From positions 1-37,700 of IMG/VR virus record IMGVR_UViG_3300035126_000394: a DNA stretch of 37,700 nt. The stretch is one strand, 5' to 3'. The stretch is from a virus. The position numbers and the translations under genes were made by a program. A model generated the notes under the pieces. That model saw only the letters and a program-made list of their open reading frames with translations. It ran no database searches and was not told the DNA's origin. Below, in pieces: positions 13,302 through 21,947 of the stretch (its first letter is position 1; the number at the start of each line of letters is the position of its first letter).

Positions 13302-13457
13302 GTGGCAGATGGCAGGGGGATAGTAGCCCTTTTGAGTTCCCTGCGCGCGAGTATCCTATGCAACCATATCCATTTTACTAAACTTTTTCAAAACACATAA
13401 GGTACTAGTAGATAGTAAGAAAGACCCCACCGCCTCTCAGGTACTACCTTATATATA

Positions 13458-14030
13458 ATGCAAAGCATGAACTCACCTCTCGATACTCCCGCCCTAGTTG
13501 TATCCATCTTAGAAGATAGAGCTGCCTCCCTATTGGGAAGTGGCTTACCTCCTGCTACTGTTGCAGCTTCATTAGGTTGCAGCGAATCATATCTTAGTCA
13601 GCTTCTTAGTACTGATACTTTCGCGGCGCGAGTTGCATCGCTTCGTTTTGAAGCACTTGCTAAGCATAATGAGAGAGATAGCAGCTATGACCAGCTAGAA
13701 GATGATTTGCTGGTGCGGCTGAAAGATTGCTTACCTCTGATGCATAAGCCGATGGAGATACTAAAGGCAATTCAGATCATCAATCAGGCCAAGCGCAGAG
13801 GAACTAGTACTCCTGAAGCAATACTGGAGAAGCGAGAGGTAGTATCTCTGCTGATGCCAGTACAAATTATCAATCGCTTTACTACCAACATACAGAATCA
13901 AGTCATCCAAGCAGGTTCCCAAGAGCTACTGACTATCCAATCAGGGACGTTAGCGGCGCAAATGAAGGAGAGAAAGAATGATGGCTCCGGCCTCCCAAGA
14001 GTTACAGAAAGAATTGCAAATGCTGGATAA
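13458..14030 (+). CDS. Probable terminase small subunit, 190 aa
   Basis: This is the first gene of the rightward operon, directly before the large terminase. Residues about 25-60 hold a helix-turn-helix-like stretch (GLPPATVAASLGCSESYLSQ, then LLSTDTF), as used by small terminase subunits to recognise phage DNA. The following part is helical (YDQLEDDLLVRLKDCLPLM) and the C-terminus has strands (IQNQVIQAG) suited to ring contacts. The ATG at 13458 or the one three codons later could start translation; neither has a clear ribosome-binding site. The assignment rests on position, size and the HTH. Confidence 0.75.
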   Translation: MQSMNSPLDTPALVVSILEDRAASLLGSGLPPATVAASLGCSESYLSQLLSTDTFAARVASLRFEALAKHNERDSSYDQLEDDLLVRLKDCLPLMHKPMEILKAIQIINQAKRRGTSTPEAILEKREVVSLLMPVQIINRFTTNIQNQVIQAGSQELLTIQSGTLAAQMKERKNDGSGLPRVTERIANAG

Positions 14031-14157
14031 GAAAGCCCAGTTGCTTGCTGCCAATAAGAAGGCTGCGCAAGCAATTCTGCTCGCCATCTCACTTCAGCTT
14101 GGTACCTCTGTAACTTCCACCTCCTCGCGCGCGCCAAAAGATGATAACTCCAGGTAG
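13978..14157 (+). CDS. Small overlapping ORF between terminase genes, 59 aa
   Basis: A strong AAGGAG site with good spacing precedes ATG-ATG inside the end of the small terminase gene, and the frame runs 17 bases into the large terminase gene. The protein is a short helix-rich chain (ELQKELQMLDKKAQLLAA, then KKAAQAILLAISLQLG) with heptad-like hydrophobic spacing and a polar Ser/Thr tail. It may simply couple translation of the large terminase, which lacks its own good ribosome-binding site, or be an extra packaging factor. Confidence 0.6.
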   Translation: MMAPASQELQKELQMLDKKAQLLAANKKAAQAILLAISLQLGTSVTSTSSRAPKDDNSR

Positions 14158-15691
14158 TAGCATAGAAGAATCGCTTGGATTCTCAGAGAAAGGTGAGATA
14201 CCTCCTGCATTAGCTCCAATGGTACAGGAGGTATCATTCCATTCAGAGGAAGTTTCTTCCTTAAGCCGCGAATCGCTAGATTTCCTCGCCGCGCTCGCAA
14301 TGCCACTCATATATGAGTACCGTTTTCCTCCAGTTTTCCTTGCTGTATGGTCTTGGCTACGTGAATACATACATAAGCAGAGAGATTTCAGCCAGCTTGC
14401 GCTAGGATTACCTCGCGGCTTTGGGAAAACAGCTCTGATGAAGCTGTTCCTGCTATATGTAATCCTCTTTACTGATCGCAAGTTCATACTTGTACTCGCT
14501 GAGAACCAATCTAAGGCAAATAATATCGTTGCTGACGTATGTGATATGCTCTCGGAGGATAATATCCGCCGCGCCTTTGGAGATTACCGCATTGGACTGG
14601 AAACAGATCGCTTAGATCTGAAGAAATTTGGCTTCAGAGGTAGAAATATCATCCTAATGGCAGGTACAATTGAATCTATCCGTGGTATTACCCTCAAGAA
14701 TGAGCGCCCAGATGTAATGCTCTTTGATGACATACAATCTCGCGTATGCGCGGAATCTCAGGTACAATCTGAAACACTAGAACGTGAGATGGTAGGTACT
14801 GCGATGAAGGCGAAAAGCCCGCGCGGCTGCTTATTTCTCTTTGTTGGTAATATGTACCCCACCAAACACAGCATCTTACGCCATCTGAAGCAGAATCCTA
14901 ACTGGGTAAAATTCATTGCAGGTGGTATCCTTGCTGATGGCACATCTCTCTGGGAAGAACTACAACCGATACAGCAACTGTGGAGGGAATATGAAAACGA
15001 TCTGGCAATGGGGCGGCCCGAGATTTTCTATGCAGAAGTTCTTAACGATGAGAACGCTGCGTCTAATAATCTCGTTGATCTTTCTACCCTACCTAATCTA
15101 CCATATGTGGAAGGGGATATTCCTGCTGGGAATTACATTATTATTGATCCTAGTACTGGTAAGATTAATTCCGATGCCGTAGCAATTGGGTACTTTGAAG
15201 TATTTGAAGGGTATCCAGTACTGAGAGAACTGCGCAATGAGAGGCTTTCCCCTGGAGATACTATCAGTACTGCGCTAGAGATGGCATTGCGCCATAATTG
15301 CCGCCTCATCTGTATAGAAGCTGTGGCATTCCAAGCTACCCTTGGGTACTGGTTCCGATTCATCTGTGAGCAACGTGGTATATATGGTATTGAAGCTGTG
15401 GAAGTATATCCAGGCGGATACAGTAAGAACTCCCGCATCCTCTCCATGTTTAAGCAGATGAAAGCTGGTGAAATCTTCGTAGCTCCTGAGTGCAAGGGAG
15501 AGGTATTCATGCAGATCTCTCAATGGAACCCCTTGAAACGTGATAACGTAGATGACATACTTGACCTACTAGCTTACGCATCCAAAGTACTGGAGATGTA
15601 TGGAGAGTTTGTAGCTTCCTCCTGCCTGTGGGTACAGCAAGATGGAGATGCAATTGAGGTACTTGGAGCAGAAAGCACTTGTTCCTTTTAA
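14141..15691 (+). CDS. terL: Terminase large subunit, 516 aa
   Basis: The ATPase half shows Walker A GLPRGFGKT (89-97) and Walker B VMLFDDI (192-198), with a TxxS-like coupling region (FVGNMYPT) after it. The nuclease half shows the RNase H-like acidic residues: D336 in YIIIDPSTGK, E393 in ICIEAVAF, and the D471/D472 pair in DNVDDILDLLAYA. The protein drives DNA into the capsid through the portal and cuts the concatemer. The length is normal for the family. Its start overlaps the 59-aa ORF, suggesting translational coupling. Confidence 0.95.
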   Translation: MITPGSSIEESLGFSEKGEIPPALAPMVQEVSFHSEEVSSLSRESLDFLAALAMPLIYEYRFPPVFLAVWSWLREYIHKQRDFSQLALGLPRGFGKTALMKLFLLYVILFTDRKFILVLAENQSKANNIVADVCDMLSEDNIRRAFGDYRIGLETDRLDLKKFGFRGRNIILMAGTIESIRGITLKNERPDVMLFDDIQSRVCAESQVQSETLEREMVGTAMKAKSPRGCLFLFVGNMYPTKHSILRHLKQNPNWVKFIAGGILADGTSLWEELQPIQQLWREYENDLAMGRPEIFYAEVLNDENAASNNLVDLSTLPNLPYVEGDIPAGNYIIIDPSTGKINSDAVAIGYFEVFEGYPVLRELRNERLSPGDTISTALEMALRHNCRLICIEAVAFQATLGYWFRFICEQRGIYGIEAVEVYPGGYSKNSRILSMFKQMKAGEIFVAPECKGEVFMQISQWNPLKRDNVDDILDLLAYASKVLEMYGEFVASSCLWVQQDGDAIEVLGAESTCSF

Positions 15692-15707
15692 CAGCGAAGG
15701 ATATGAA

Positions 15708-16040
15708 ATGCCTGGTGGTTATACAGCAGAAGATGTAGCAAGATTCCTTAAAGCATCACAGGAAAAGAAACTATCCACTAAGGATAGAAAGTTCATCAAT
15801 TCCTTCAAGATGTCTCCTGAGGAATACCTTGCAGATGAGGTGAATACTATATCTCCTGCTTCCAGAGCTGAACTGGAACAAGCTATTGCATCAGCTAAGA
15901 CTCCTGCCATCAAAGATATACTACTGGGAGAGAAAGCGAACGTAGCAGTTCTTACCAGAAAACATGCACCTTCTCTGGTAGATGACCAGATAGATACGAA
16001 TGCAGTGATGGGCTTTATCAATGAACTTCTCTCTAAGTAA
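15708..16040 (+). CDS. Head-region phage protein, 110 aa
   Basis: The ATG at 15708 is chosen because it follows the terminase stop and has an AAGGAT site; a longer frame starting 22 codons upstream would overlap the terminase gene. The protein is charged and helical (YTAEDVARFLKASQEKKLS, MSPEEYLADEV). A final helix (TNAVMGFINELLSK) ends it. No family is recognised. Its place between the large terminase and the portal suggests a packaging or head-assembly accessory. Confidence 0.7.
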   Translation: MPGGYTAEDVARFLKASQEKKLSTKDRKFINSFKMSPEEYLADEVNTISPASRAELEQAIASAKTPAIKDILLGEKANVAVLTRKHAPSLVDDQIDTNAVMGFINELLSK

Positions 16041-16061
16041 TATAACAGGATAGGAAAACAA

Positions 16062-18119
16062 ATGGCTACTCCCAGCACTCCAATGATTCTTCCCCGCCGT
16101 TCCCAAGAAGCTCTCTTGGAATACTCCCATTCCTGCTACCGTGTACTTGCTTCCAATTGGAATATACGGGAGCGTATGAGAGATATTGATCTCCTGTATA
16201 TGAGGGAGACGGATCAGACTGCGGAGCACCAGCGCGCGAAAGTAAATAACAGGCTGGGGGATAGCACTCGCTACCAGAACATTGTTGTGCCAATTGTGAT
16301 GCCAGCAGTAGAGGCAGCGGTCACGTATCAAGCCTCAGTCTTTCTGACCGGTACTCCCATCTTTGGTGTTGTAAGCAATCCATCCAATATGGATGCAGCA
16401 ATGCAGATGGAAACTGTGATTGATGACCAGAGCACCAGAGGCGGCTGGACACGGGAGTTTCTCAAGTTCTTCCGCAATGGATTTAAGTATAACCTGTGTG
16501 CGCTGGAAGTTAACTGGGCGCGCAGAGTAACTGCTGCATTCGAAACCGATCTCTCATTTTCTCTTACACAGGCGCGTCCTAAAGAGGTAATCTGGGAAGG
16601 TAATACTATCCGTAACATGGATATGTACAATGTCATTTTCGATTCCCGTGTAGCCCCCTGTGATATGCACACTAAGGGAGAGTTCAGCGGCTACACAGAA
16701 GTAATGAGCCGTATCGCTCTTAAGCAGTTCATTCAGGAACTCCCAGATAAGCTAGTGGATAATATCATCCCAGCATTTGAATCTGGCCTTGGCTTCTCAG
16801 GTATCTCAGAAACTGGCAGCCATGCATCCTATTACATACCCTCTCTGAATCCTGAAGCGCTGCTGGAAAAGAACTCACGCAATACCACCAACTGGCTTGC
16901 ATGGGCAGATCTGGCAGGAGCTGATCAGAAGATTAAGTACAAGGATATGTATGAAGTTACTACCTTGTATGCACGCATCCTTCCTAGCGATTTCGGCCTG
17001 CGTGTTCCTGCTCCTAATACTCCTCAAGTATGGAAGTTCATTTATGTGAATCATCAGGTGCTGCTGTATGCAGAACGCCAGACTAACGCACATGGTATGC
17101 TTCCGATGCTATTCTCCCAGCCCCTAGAAGATGGCCTGGAATACCAGACCAAACCACTAGCTCAGAATGTAGCACCAATTCAATCCATTACCAGTGCGAT
17201 GTGGAACAGTGTTATTGCTGCTCGCCGCCGCGCCATTTCCGATCGTGGAATATATGATCCTTCCAGAATTACTGAGGCTCACATCAATAACCCGAATCCT
17301 GCTGCCAAGATTCCTGTTCGCCCCGCTGCCTATGGTAAGCCGATGCAGGATGCTTATTACCCTATCCCATTCCGTGATGACCAGTCTGGTATTCTGATGC
17401 AAGAAACTCAGACATTGGTGCAGATGGGTAATATGATTACTGGACAGAATCAAGTACGCCAGGGACAGTTCGTGAAGGGGAATAAGACTCTCCATGAATT
17501 TGAATCTGTGATGAGCAACGCAAATGGCAGGGATCAGGTTACTTCCATCCTTCTTGAGGCCCAGCTGTTTACCCCATTGAAGGAGATACTGAAGCTCAAT
17601 ATCCTTCAGTACCAAGGTGGAGTATCTCTGTTCAATCGTACCAGCGAGCAGGAAGTTACCATTGATCCAGTTCAGCTTCGCAAGGCAGTACTGGAATTCA
17701 AGATATCTGATGGTCTTACTCCCTCAGACAAGCTGATCAATGCAGATGTATTGCAAACAGCAATGCAGGTAATTGGCTCTACTCCTAGTATTGCTGCTGG
17801 CTACAATCTAGCTCCAATGTTCTCATACTTCATTAAAACTCAAGGGGGTAAGATTACTGAGTTCGAGAAGTCTCCTGAGCAACTTGCTTATGAGCAGGCA
17901 GTGGGAGCTTGGCAACAATCCATGCAGATGGTAGCAGAAGGTCTTAAAGGTATGGAACCTGAGCAAATGCAAGCTGCAATGAAACAGATGCCACCTCAGC
18001 CGATGCCTGAGCAGTACGGATACAAGCCAGCACAGCAAGGTATTTCCCCAGTTTACAAGCAGCCGGAAGTGAAATCGAACATCAACAACATCACCAACAA
18101 CATCACCAACAATGAGTAA
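16062..18119 (+). CDS. Portal protein, 685 aa
   Basis: The gene follows the terminase, and the length and composition suit a podovirus portal (T7 536 aa, P22 725 aa). An early QNIVVPIVMPAVEAAVTYQA segment resembles the N-terminal wing of portals, and a long mixed alpha/beta stem follows. The C-terminal quarter is Gln/Met/Pro-rich (MEPEQMQAAMKQMPPQPMP) and ends in an Asn/Ile repeat (NINNITNNITNN), perhaps a flexible tail inside the head. An AGGA site precedes the ATG. The dodecameric portal is the DNA channel and the site of head-tail joining. The assignment rests on order, size and overall sequence character. Confidence 0.85.
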   Translation: MATPSTPMILPRRSQEALLEYSHSCYRVLASNWNIRERMRDIDLLYMRETDQTAEHQRAKVNNRLGDSTRYQNIVVPIVMPAVEAAVTYQASVFLTGTPIFGVVSNPSNMDAAMQMETVIDDQSTRGGWTREFLKFFRNGFKYNLCALEVNWARRVTAAFETDLSFSLTQARPKEVIWEGNTIRNMDMYNVIFDSRVAPCDMHTKGEFSGYTEVMSRIALKQFIQELPDKLVDNIIPAFESGLGFSGISETGSHASYYIPSLNPEALLEKNSRNTTNWLAWADLAGADQKIKYKDMYEVTTLYARILPSDFGLRVPAPNTPQVWKFIYVNHQVLLYAERQTNAHGMLPMLFSQPLEDGLEYQTKPLAQNVAPIQSITSAMWNSVIAARRRAISDRGIYDPSRITEAHINNPNPAAKIPVRPAAYGKPMQDAYYPIPFRDDQSGILMQETQTLVQMGNMITGQNQVRQGQFVKGNKTLHEFESVMSNANGRDQVTSILLEAQLFTPLKEILKLNILQYQGGVSLFNRTSEQEVTIDPVQLRKAVLEFKISDGLTPSDKLINADVLQTAMQVIGSTPSIAAGYNLAPMFSYFIKTQGGKITEFEKSPEQLAYEQAVGAWQQSMQMVAEGLKGMEPEQMQAAMKQMPPQPMPEQYGYKPAQQGISPVYKQPEVKSNINNITNNITNNE

Positions 18120-18132
18120 CCAAAAGGAAACA

Positions 18133-18396
18133 ATGATGGACAATCCATTCCAAGCAATAGATCTCTCTGCCAGAGATGAAGCAAATGGGCAGATACTGAA
18201 TAGCCTACAAAAGGCTGTGCTGCAGAACCAGCGGGCAGCAATAGCAACTCAGAAGATCAATCTGGTCTTTACTCCCAATGATGTGCTTTCCTACACACAG
18301 CAGGAAGCATTTCTGAAAGGACAACTGGATCTGATTGAGTATCTACTGGATGCATCACTTGCATCTGAAGAAGCAGCAGCAACCCCGCAAGACTAA
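18133..18396 (+). CDS. Small head-region protein, 87 aa
   Basis: The preferred start is the ATG at 18133, with AAAGGAAA before it; a start seven codons upstream overlaps the portal stop. The protein is helical (ARDEANGQILNSLQKAVLQN, then RAAIATQKIN) and ends in an acidic helix (LIEYLLDASLASEEAA). No family is recognised. It lies between portal and scaffold, where phages often encode small morphogenesis factors. Confidence 0.7.
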   Translation: MMDNPFQAIDLSARDEANGQILNSLQKAVLQNQRAAIATQKINLVFTPNDVLSYTQQEAFLKGQLDLIEYLLDASLASEEAAATPQD

Positions 18397-18412
18397 CCTA
18401 AAGGAAATCAAA

Positions 18413-19177
18413 ATGAGTATCTCACAAAGTATTATGGCAATGTTCGGTGGTTCTGCTGCCCCTGTAGCTGGCGCTCCTGCTCCTGCTGGCCAACCTACTC
18501 CTCCAGGAAATATCCCAGCTGGTGCAGCTGCTACTGGCGCAGCTCCCAATGGTACAGCTCCCAATGGAACTATTCCTCCTGGTGCTCCTGCCCCTGACCC
18601 AAATGCGACCCCGCTCGATGCATTTAGCGAGCTGTGGAAAAATGATCCCAATGCAGCAGCGCCTGGGAATACCAGTGTATTTGGTGAAGTTGATCCCAAG
18701 AAGTTCATGGAAGCTGCTGGTAAGGTAGATTTCGCAAAGTCCATTACTCCTGCTACTTTGCAAGCAATCCAAGCAGGCGGAGAGGATGGCATCAAAGCCT
18801 TCGCAGCAGCAATGAACTCAGTAGCACAAAACGTATATGCTCAGGCATCTTTCGCTTCCACCAAGATTACTGAGCAAGCAATGCAAAAGCAACGGGAAGC
18901 GTTCATAGCAGAAATCCCCCAGCATATTCGCTCCTCTACTGCTTCAGAAAGTCTCAGGGCTGAAAACCCAATCTTTTCTCACCCTGCAGCTGCTCCTATT
19001 CTTGGTGCAGTACAAAACCAACTAGCAGTTAAATTTCCACAAGCCTCTGCTGCTGAACTTACAGCAATGGCTAAGACCTATCTGGAACAATTTGCTACTG
19101 GTATCTCCCCGCCCAAAGCTCCTGCGGCAGATTCCAAGAAAGCAAATGAAACTGACTGGTCGAACTTTCTGAACTAA
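18413..19177 (+). CDS. Capsid scaffolding protein, 254 aa
   Basis: The ATG at 18413 has an AAAGGA site; the longer frame starts in the preceding gene. Residues about 10-60 are Ala/Pro/Gly-rich with two short PNGT repeats, clearly disordered. The rest is helical (KFMEAAGKVDFAKSI, KAFAAAMNSVAQNVYAQ, LTAMAKTYLEQF). A soluble, charged helical protein of this size directly between portal and capsid genes is the typical scaffold that guides procapsid assembly and then leaves. No protease domain is visible. Confidence 0.75.
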   Translation: MSISQSIMAMFGGSAAPVAGAPAPAGQPTPPGNIPAGAAATGAAPNGTAPNGTIPPGAPAPDPNATPLDAFSELWKNDPNAAAPGNTSVFGEVDPKKFMEAAGKVDFAKSITPATLQAIQAGGEDGIKAFAAAMNSVAQNVYAQASFASTKITEQAMQKQREAFIAEIPQHIRSSTASESLRAENPIFSHPAAAPILGAVQNQLAVKFPQASAAELTAMAKTYLEQFATGISPPKAPAADSKKANETDWSNFLN

Positions 19178-19200
19178 CCTTTTCTTTCTAGGAGAATCAT

Positions 19201-19599
19201 ATGTTCGTACGTGCTTGTGTCAAACAGAGCGGACTTGAGCGTCCTGCTCGTACTGGGGATGGCATCATGGCCAATGTCCTCATCAATAGCTACGCGACTG
19301 ATGCCATCTTGACAGTTACGATTCCGCAAGTAATGGGTGGCGTGCTGCAAGTTACTGGCCTCACTGCTGGCCGTGTTTTCACCACTCCTACTGCTGCTGA
19401 TCTGCTGGCTGCAATGGCGGATATGGATATCGGAGATACCTACATGTTCAAGGTCTCTGTTACTACCGCGTTCGCAATCACGTGGGGTGCTGGCGCTGGT
19501 GTTACTCTCGCCGGTCGCGCTACCACTCCTGCCAGTTCCAGTACTGACATTGTGATCGAGAAACTTTCGGCCACCACTGTCAAGTGGACTGTCCTCTAA
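19201..19599 (+). CDS. Probable capsid decoration protein, 132 aa
   Basis: A strong AGGAG site precedes the ATG. The protein is beta-rich and full of Thr, Ala, Gly and Val (DAILTVTIPQVMGGVLQVTG, FAITWGAGAGVTLAG), with an ending (DIVIEKLSATTVKWTVL) like those of head-surface or fibre-like domains. It lies between scaffold and major capsid protein, the usual place of a head decoration gene, and shares the capsid gene's GC-richer codon usage. The role is inferred. Confidence 0.65.
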   Translation: MFVRACVKQSGLERPARTGDGIMANVLINSYATDAILTVTIPQVMGGVLQVTGLTAGRVFTTPTAADLLAAMADMDIGDTYMFKVSVTTAFAITWGAGAGVTLAGRATTPASSSTDIVIEKLSATTVKWTVL

Positions 19600-19626
19600 T
19601 CCCTCACATAAGAAAGGAAAACTGAC

Positions 19627-20838
19627 ATGGCCGTCTTTACTGGTATGTTCAACACGAGTAACTTCACTACCGATCTGGCGAAGAAATCTTTCGCAGGTAT
19701 GATTACTCGCCTGATGCCGAATGGTTCTGCTCCGCTGTTCGGCCTTACTTCCATGCTCTCCAGCGAAACTGCTGTTGCTACCGAGCATGGTTTCTTCACC
19801 AAGACCATGGTATTCCCTGAAGTTCAACTGAATGGTGCTATCGGTGATGGCACTACGCAGTTGTTCACGGTGGATTCGAATACCAACATGTTGCCAGGTA
19901 TGATCCTCCGTGTGAATACCACGGGTGAGAATGTTCTGGTGAATTCCATCCCCTCCAGCACTACCATTCACGTTACTCGTGGCGTTGGTACGGTTTCTGC
20001 GGCTGCAATCGCAGATGACGTGAAGTTGTTCCAAGTTGGTAACGCATTCGAGGAAGGTTCTGATCGCCCTGGCGCTCTGAACGTAACTCCGGTGCGTATT
20101 ACCAATCTGACGCAGATCTTCCGTGATGCTTGGGCACTCACTGATTCGGCTCGTGCTACGCAGGTCATCGCTGGCAACGATACGGTTAGCGAGAACAAGC
20201 AGGATTGCGCTGCGTTCCACGCAACCAGCATCGAGAAGTCGCTGTTCTTCGGGCAGAAGTCGCAGGGTACTCGCAATGGTAAGCCGTTCCGTACCATGGA
20301 TGGTTTCATCTCCATTGTTAGCAACCTGACGTACTACCCGTCCAGCTATGCTGCTGTCAACGTTACTACCGCAGGTGGCACCACCACCTATACCCAACTG
20401 GAAGCTGCACTTGATCCTGTTTTCAATCAGGCAACTGATCCGAAAGTAGCGAACGAGCGTATCCTCTTCGTTGGCGGTACTGCCAAACTGGTGCTGAATA
20501 ACATCGGCCGCCTGAATGGTACTTACCAGCTGGTAGATGGTCAGACTTCGTGGGGCCTGCAATTCTCCACCTTCAAGACTGCTCGCGGTACTTTCCGCGT
20601 GATTGAGCATCCTCTGCTTAATACCAACAGCACCTGGAGCAAGATGGCAATGGCTGTGGATCTGTCCACTTTCAATGTCGCATACCTCGGAGATCGCAAG
20701 ACGAAGAACGAGGAATACGGTGCTGATGAAGGACAAGATGCTGTCGGCGGTTCGCTCACTACGGAACTGACCTGCCTCATCAAGAATCCTCCTGCCAACG
20801 CCATCATCTACAACCTCACTGCTGGCGCAGCTGGCTAA
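19627..20838 (+). CDS. Major capsid protein, SU10/DUF5309 type, 403 aa
   Basis: The central EEGSDRPGALNVTPVRITNL and DAWALTDSARAT segments, with SLFFGQKSQGT, match the SU10-type major capsid family (HK97 fold). About 400 residues is normal. It assembles as hexamers and pentamers into the head shell around the scaffold. A GAAAGGAAAA stretch upstream serves as ribosome-binding site. Codon use is clearly GC-richer than in most flanking genes (many CTG, ACC, AAC, CGT), as expected for the most abundant virion protein, and a terminator follows within 25 bases. Confidence 0.92.
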   Translation: MAVFTGMFNTSNFTTDLAKKSFAGMITRLMPNGSAPLFGLTSMLSSETAVATEHGFFTKTMVFPEVQLNGAIGDGTTQLFTVDSNTNMLPGMILRVNTTGENVLVNSIPSSTTIHVTRGVGTVSAAAIADDVKLFQVGNAFEEGSDRPGALNVTPVRITNLTQIFRDAWALTDSARATQVIAGNDTVSENKQDCAAFHATSIEKSLFFGQKSQGTRNGKPFRTMDGFISIVSNLTYYPSSYAAVNVTTAGGTTTYTQLEAALDPVFNQATDPKVANERILFVGGTAKLVLNNIGRLNGTYQLVDGQTSWGLQFSTFKTARGTFRVIEHPLLNTNSTWSKMAMAVDLSTFNVAYLGDRKTKNEEYGADEGQDAVGGSLTTELTCLIKNPPANAIIYNLTAGAAG

Positions 20839-20859
20839 TAGTTCCCCTCGCAGTACCTT

Positions 20860-20893
20860 TCCCCTGAGCCTAAAAACTCAGGGGACTTTTCTC
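20860..20893 (+). terminator. Intrinsic terminator after the major capsid gene
   Basis: CCCCTGAG (20861-20868) pairs with CTCAGGGG (20877-20884), with one more A-T pair at the base, and a CTTTTCTCT tract follows. It would reduce transcription past the capsid gene and raise capsid output relative to tail genes. Confidence 0.88.
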
Positions 20894-20922
20894 TCCCAGT
20901 TTCACTCCCTAAAGGAACCATC

Positions 20923-21330
20923 ATGGATACGCAAATACAAATGCAACAAGCAGCAGAAGAAGTAGTACATCTCTTTAATAGCAATCTCCCCTCTGTTCGC
21001 TACATCTTCAAGAGTGGCGAAGCTGCTGTATTTGTCAATGGTGTATACACCACCAATGATCCTGAGAAAATTGCAGAGCTGACCACTGAATGCAAGCGTG
21101 GCCACCCCAATCTTTTTATTGATCAGAAACGTGTTACAGTATCTATGGATGAACTGAATCCGATGGCTGTTCTGCGCAAGAAGATTCGTGAAGAGCTTCT
21201 GGCAGAGCAGGCAGCTGCACGTGACATGGGTAATAGCATTGCTAAACCAGGAACTGGGCAGGTAAATACTGCCGGTATTGCTGGCATTGCTGCTTCCTCC
21301 ATCAAGGTAGCTTCTGCTGCCTCCAAGTAA
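20923..21330 (+). CDS. Virion-region protein, 135 aa, unknown function
   Basis: An AAAGGA site precedes the ATG. A first region of about 65 residues is mixed (SVRYIFKSGEAAVFVNGVYT, then DPEKIAELTTECKRG), which is reminiscent of small head-tail proteins. A helix (LRKKIREELLAEQAAARDM) and a Gly/Ala-rich C-terminal tail follow. It is the first gene after the capsid terminator, before the adaptor. No family is recognised. Confidence 0.7.
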   Translation: MDTQIQMQQAAEEVVHLFNSNLPSVRYIFKSGEAAVFVNGVYTTNDPEKIAELTTECKRGHPNLFIDQKRVTVSMDELNPMAVLRKKIREELLAEQAAARDMGNSIAKPGTGQVNTAGIAGIAASSIKVASAASK

Positions 21331-21354
21331 CTAGGTGCAAAGGGACTTTCAGAG

Positions 21355-21945
21355 ATGGCAACACTTACCGAACTAATTGCTGATGTGTATGTAGCTACCA
21401 ACCGTCCGGATCTGGTAGCTGATACCTTGCTTGCCGTGAAGAAAGCCACTCTGAAAGCCCATCACTCAGACTTCTTTCCTAAGGATGCCTTTGAAACTGG
21501 TATACAGTGGGCAACTCCTGCTTTCCTCCAGTCTCTGGAATATAGAACTCTTGTTCCTCGCTGGAGAGCACCAAAGTTCCTTAGGAAATATGATTCTACT
21601 GGTGATACCCCTGGAGATTTCTTTACCTTTCTCACTCCTGAACAAACATTGGATTCCTATAGTGTGCAGAAGGAAGATATCTGCTATGTTGCAGGGGAAC
21701 TGATTGAAATAAAGAGTAGCACAGAAGATCAGTATATGCTTCTTGGTTGCTATCGCCATCCAGATATCACAGAAGCTACTTTCTCTTCTTGGATAGCGCT
21801 AGATCATCCCTATCTGATTGTGTATGAAGCAGCCGCTACAGTATTGAAAACGATTGGAAAAGCTGAAGAGGCGACTGCTATGAAGCAAGAGGTTGCTGAA
21901 CAGTATGCTACACTTAAGATGGAATTGGCTCTAATAGGAGAATAA
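21355..21945 (+). CDS. Head-tail adaptor, T7 gp11-like in size and place, 196 aa
   Basis: The length equals that of T7 gp11 (tail tubular protein A, 196 aa). The pattern fits this adaptor group: N-terminal helices (TELIADVYVATNRPD, TLLAVKKATLKAHHSDFF), a beta middle with aromatic residues, and C-terminal helices (YLIVYEAAATVLKTIGKAEE, then AEQYATLKMEL). Such proteins form a ring under the portal and hold the tail nozzle. The order is also as in T7. No direct identity could be checked. Confidence 0.75.
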   Translation: MATLTELIADVYVATNRPDLVADTLLAVKKATLKAHHSDFFPKDAFETGIQWATPAFLQSLEYRTLVPRWRAPKFLRKYDSTGDTPGDFFTFLTPEQTLDSYSVQKEDICYVAGELIEIKSSTEDQYMLLGCYRHPDITEATFSSWIALDHPYLIVYEAAATVLKTIGKAEEATAMKQEVAEQYATLKMELALIGE

Positions 21946-21947
21946 GC

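Larger units (their letters stand above)
13024..13457. promoter_or_regulatory. Divergent control region between the early and late arms
   Basis: This 434-base gap lies where transcription diverges. It contains four inverted repeats, three 20-bp-phased direct repeats and the 5' leaders of both the 226-aa gene (leftward) and the small-terminase gene (rightward). A weak leftward promoter can be proposed with GATAAT (minus strand of 13220-13225) and TTCAGG 16 bases upstream. I see no convincing consensus promoter for the rightward operon. A rightward frame of 39 codons (13281-13400) is open but doubtful. Confidence 0.7.

Noticed and set aside
13281-13400. Rightward 39-codon frame in the control region
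   Set aside because: Only an over-distant AAGGA precedes it and it would span the Fur-like palindrome. Composition gives no sign of coding. It cannot be excluded, but is not supported.
13453-13460. TATAAT just at the small-terminase start as a -10 element
   Set aside because: No -35-like sequence at 16-18 bases upstream, and transcription would begin after the ATG.
19174-20736. Long minus-strand frame of 520 codons opposite the capsid genes
   Set aside because: It is a shadow of the codon-biased capsid gene, with no ribosome-binding site and low-complexity, His/Ser/Arg-rich translation.
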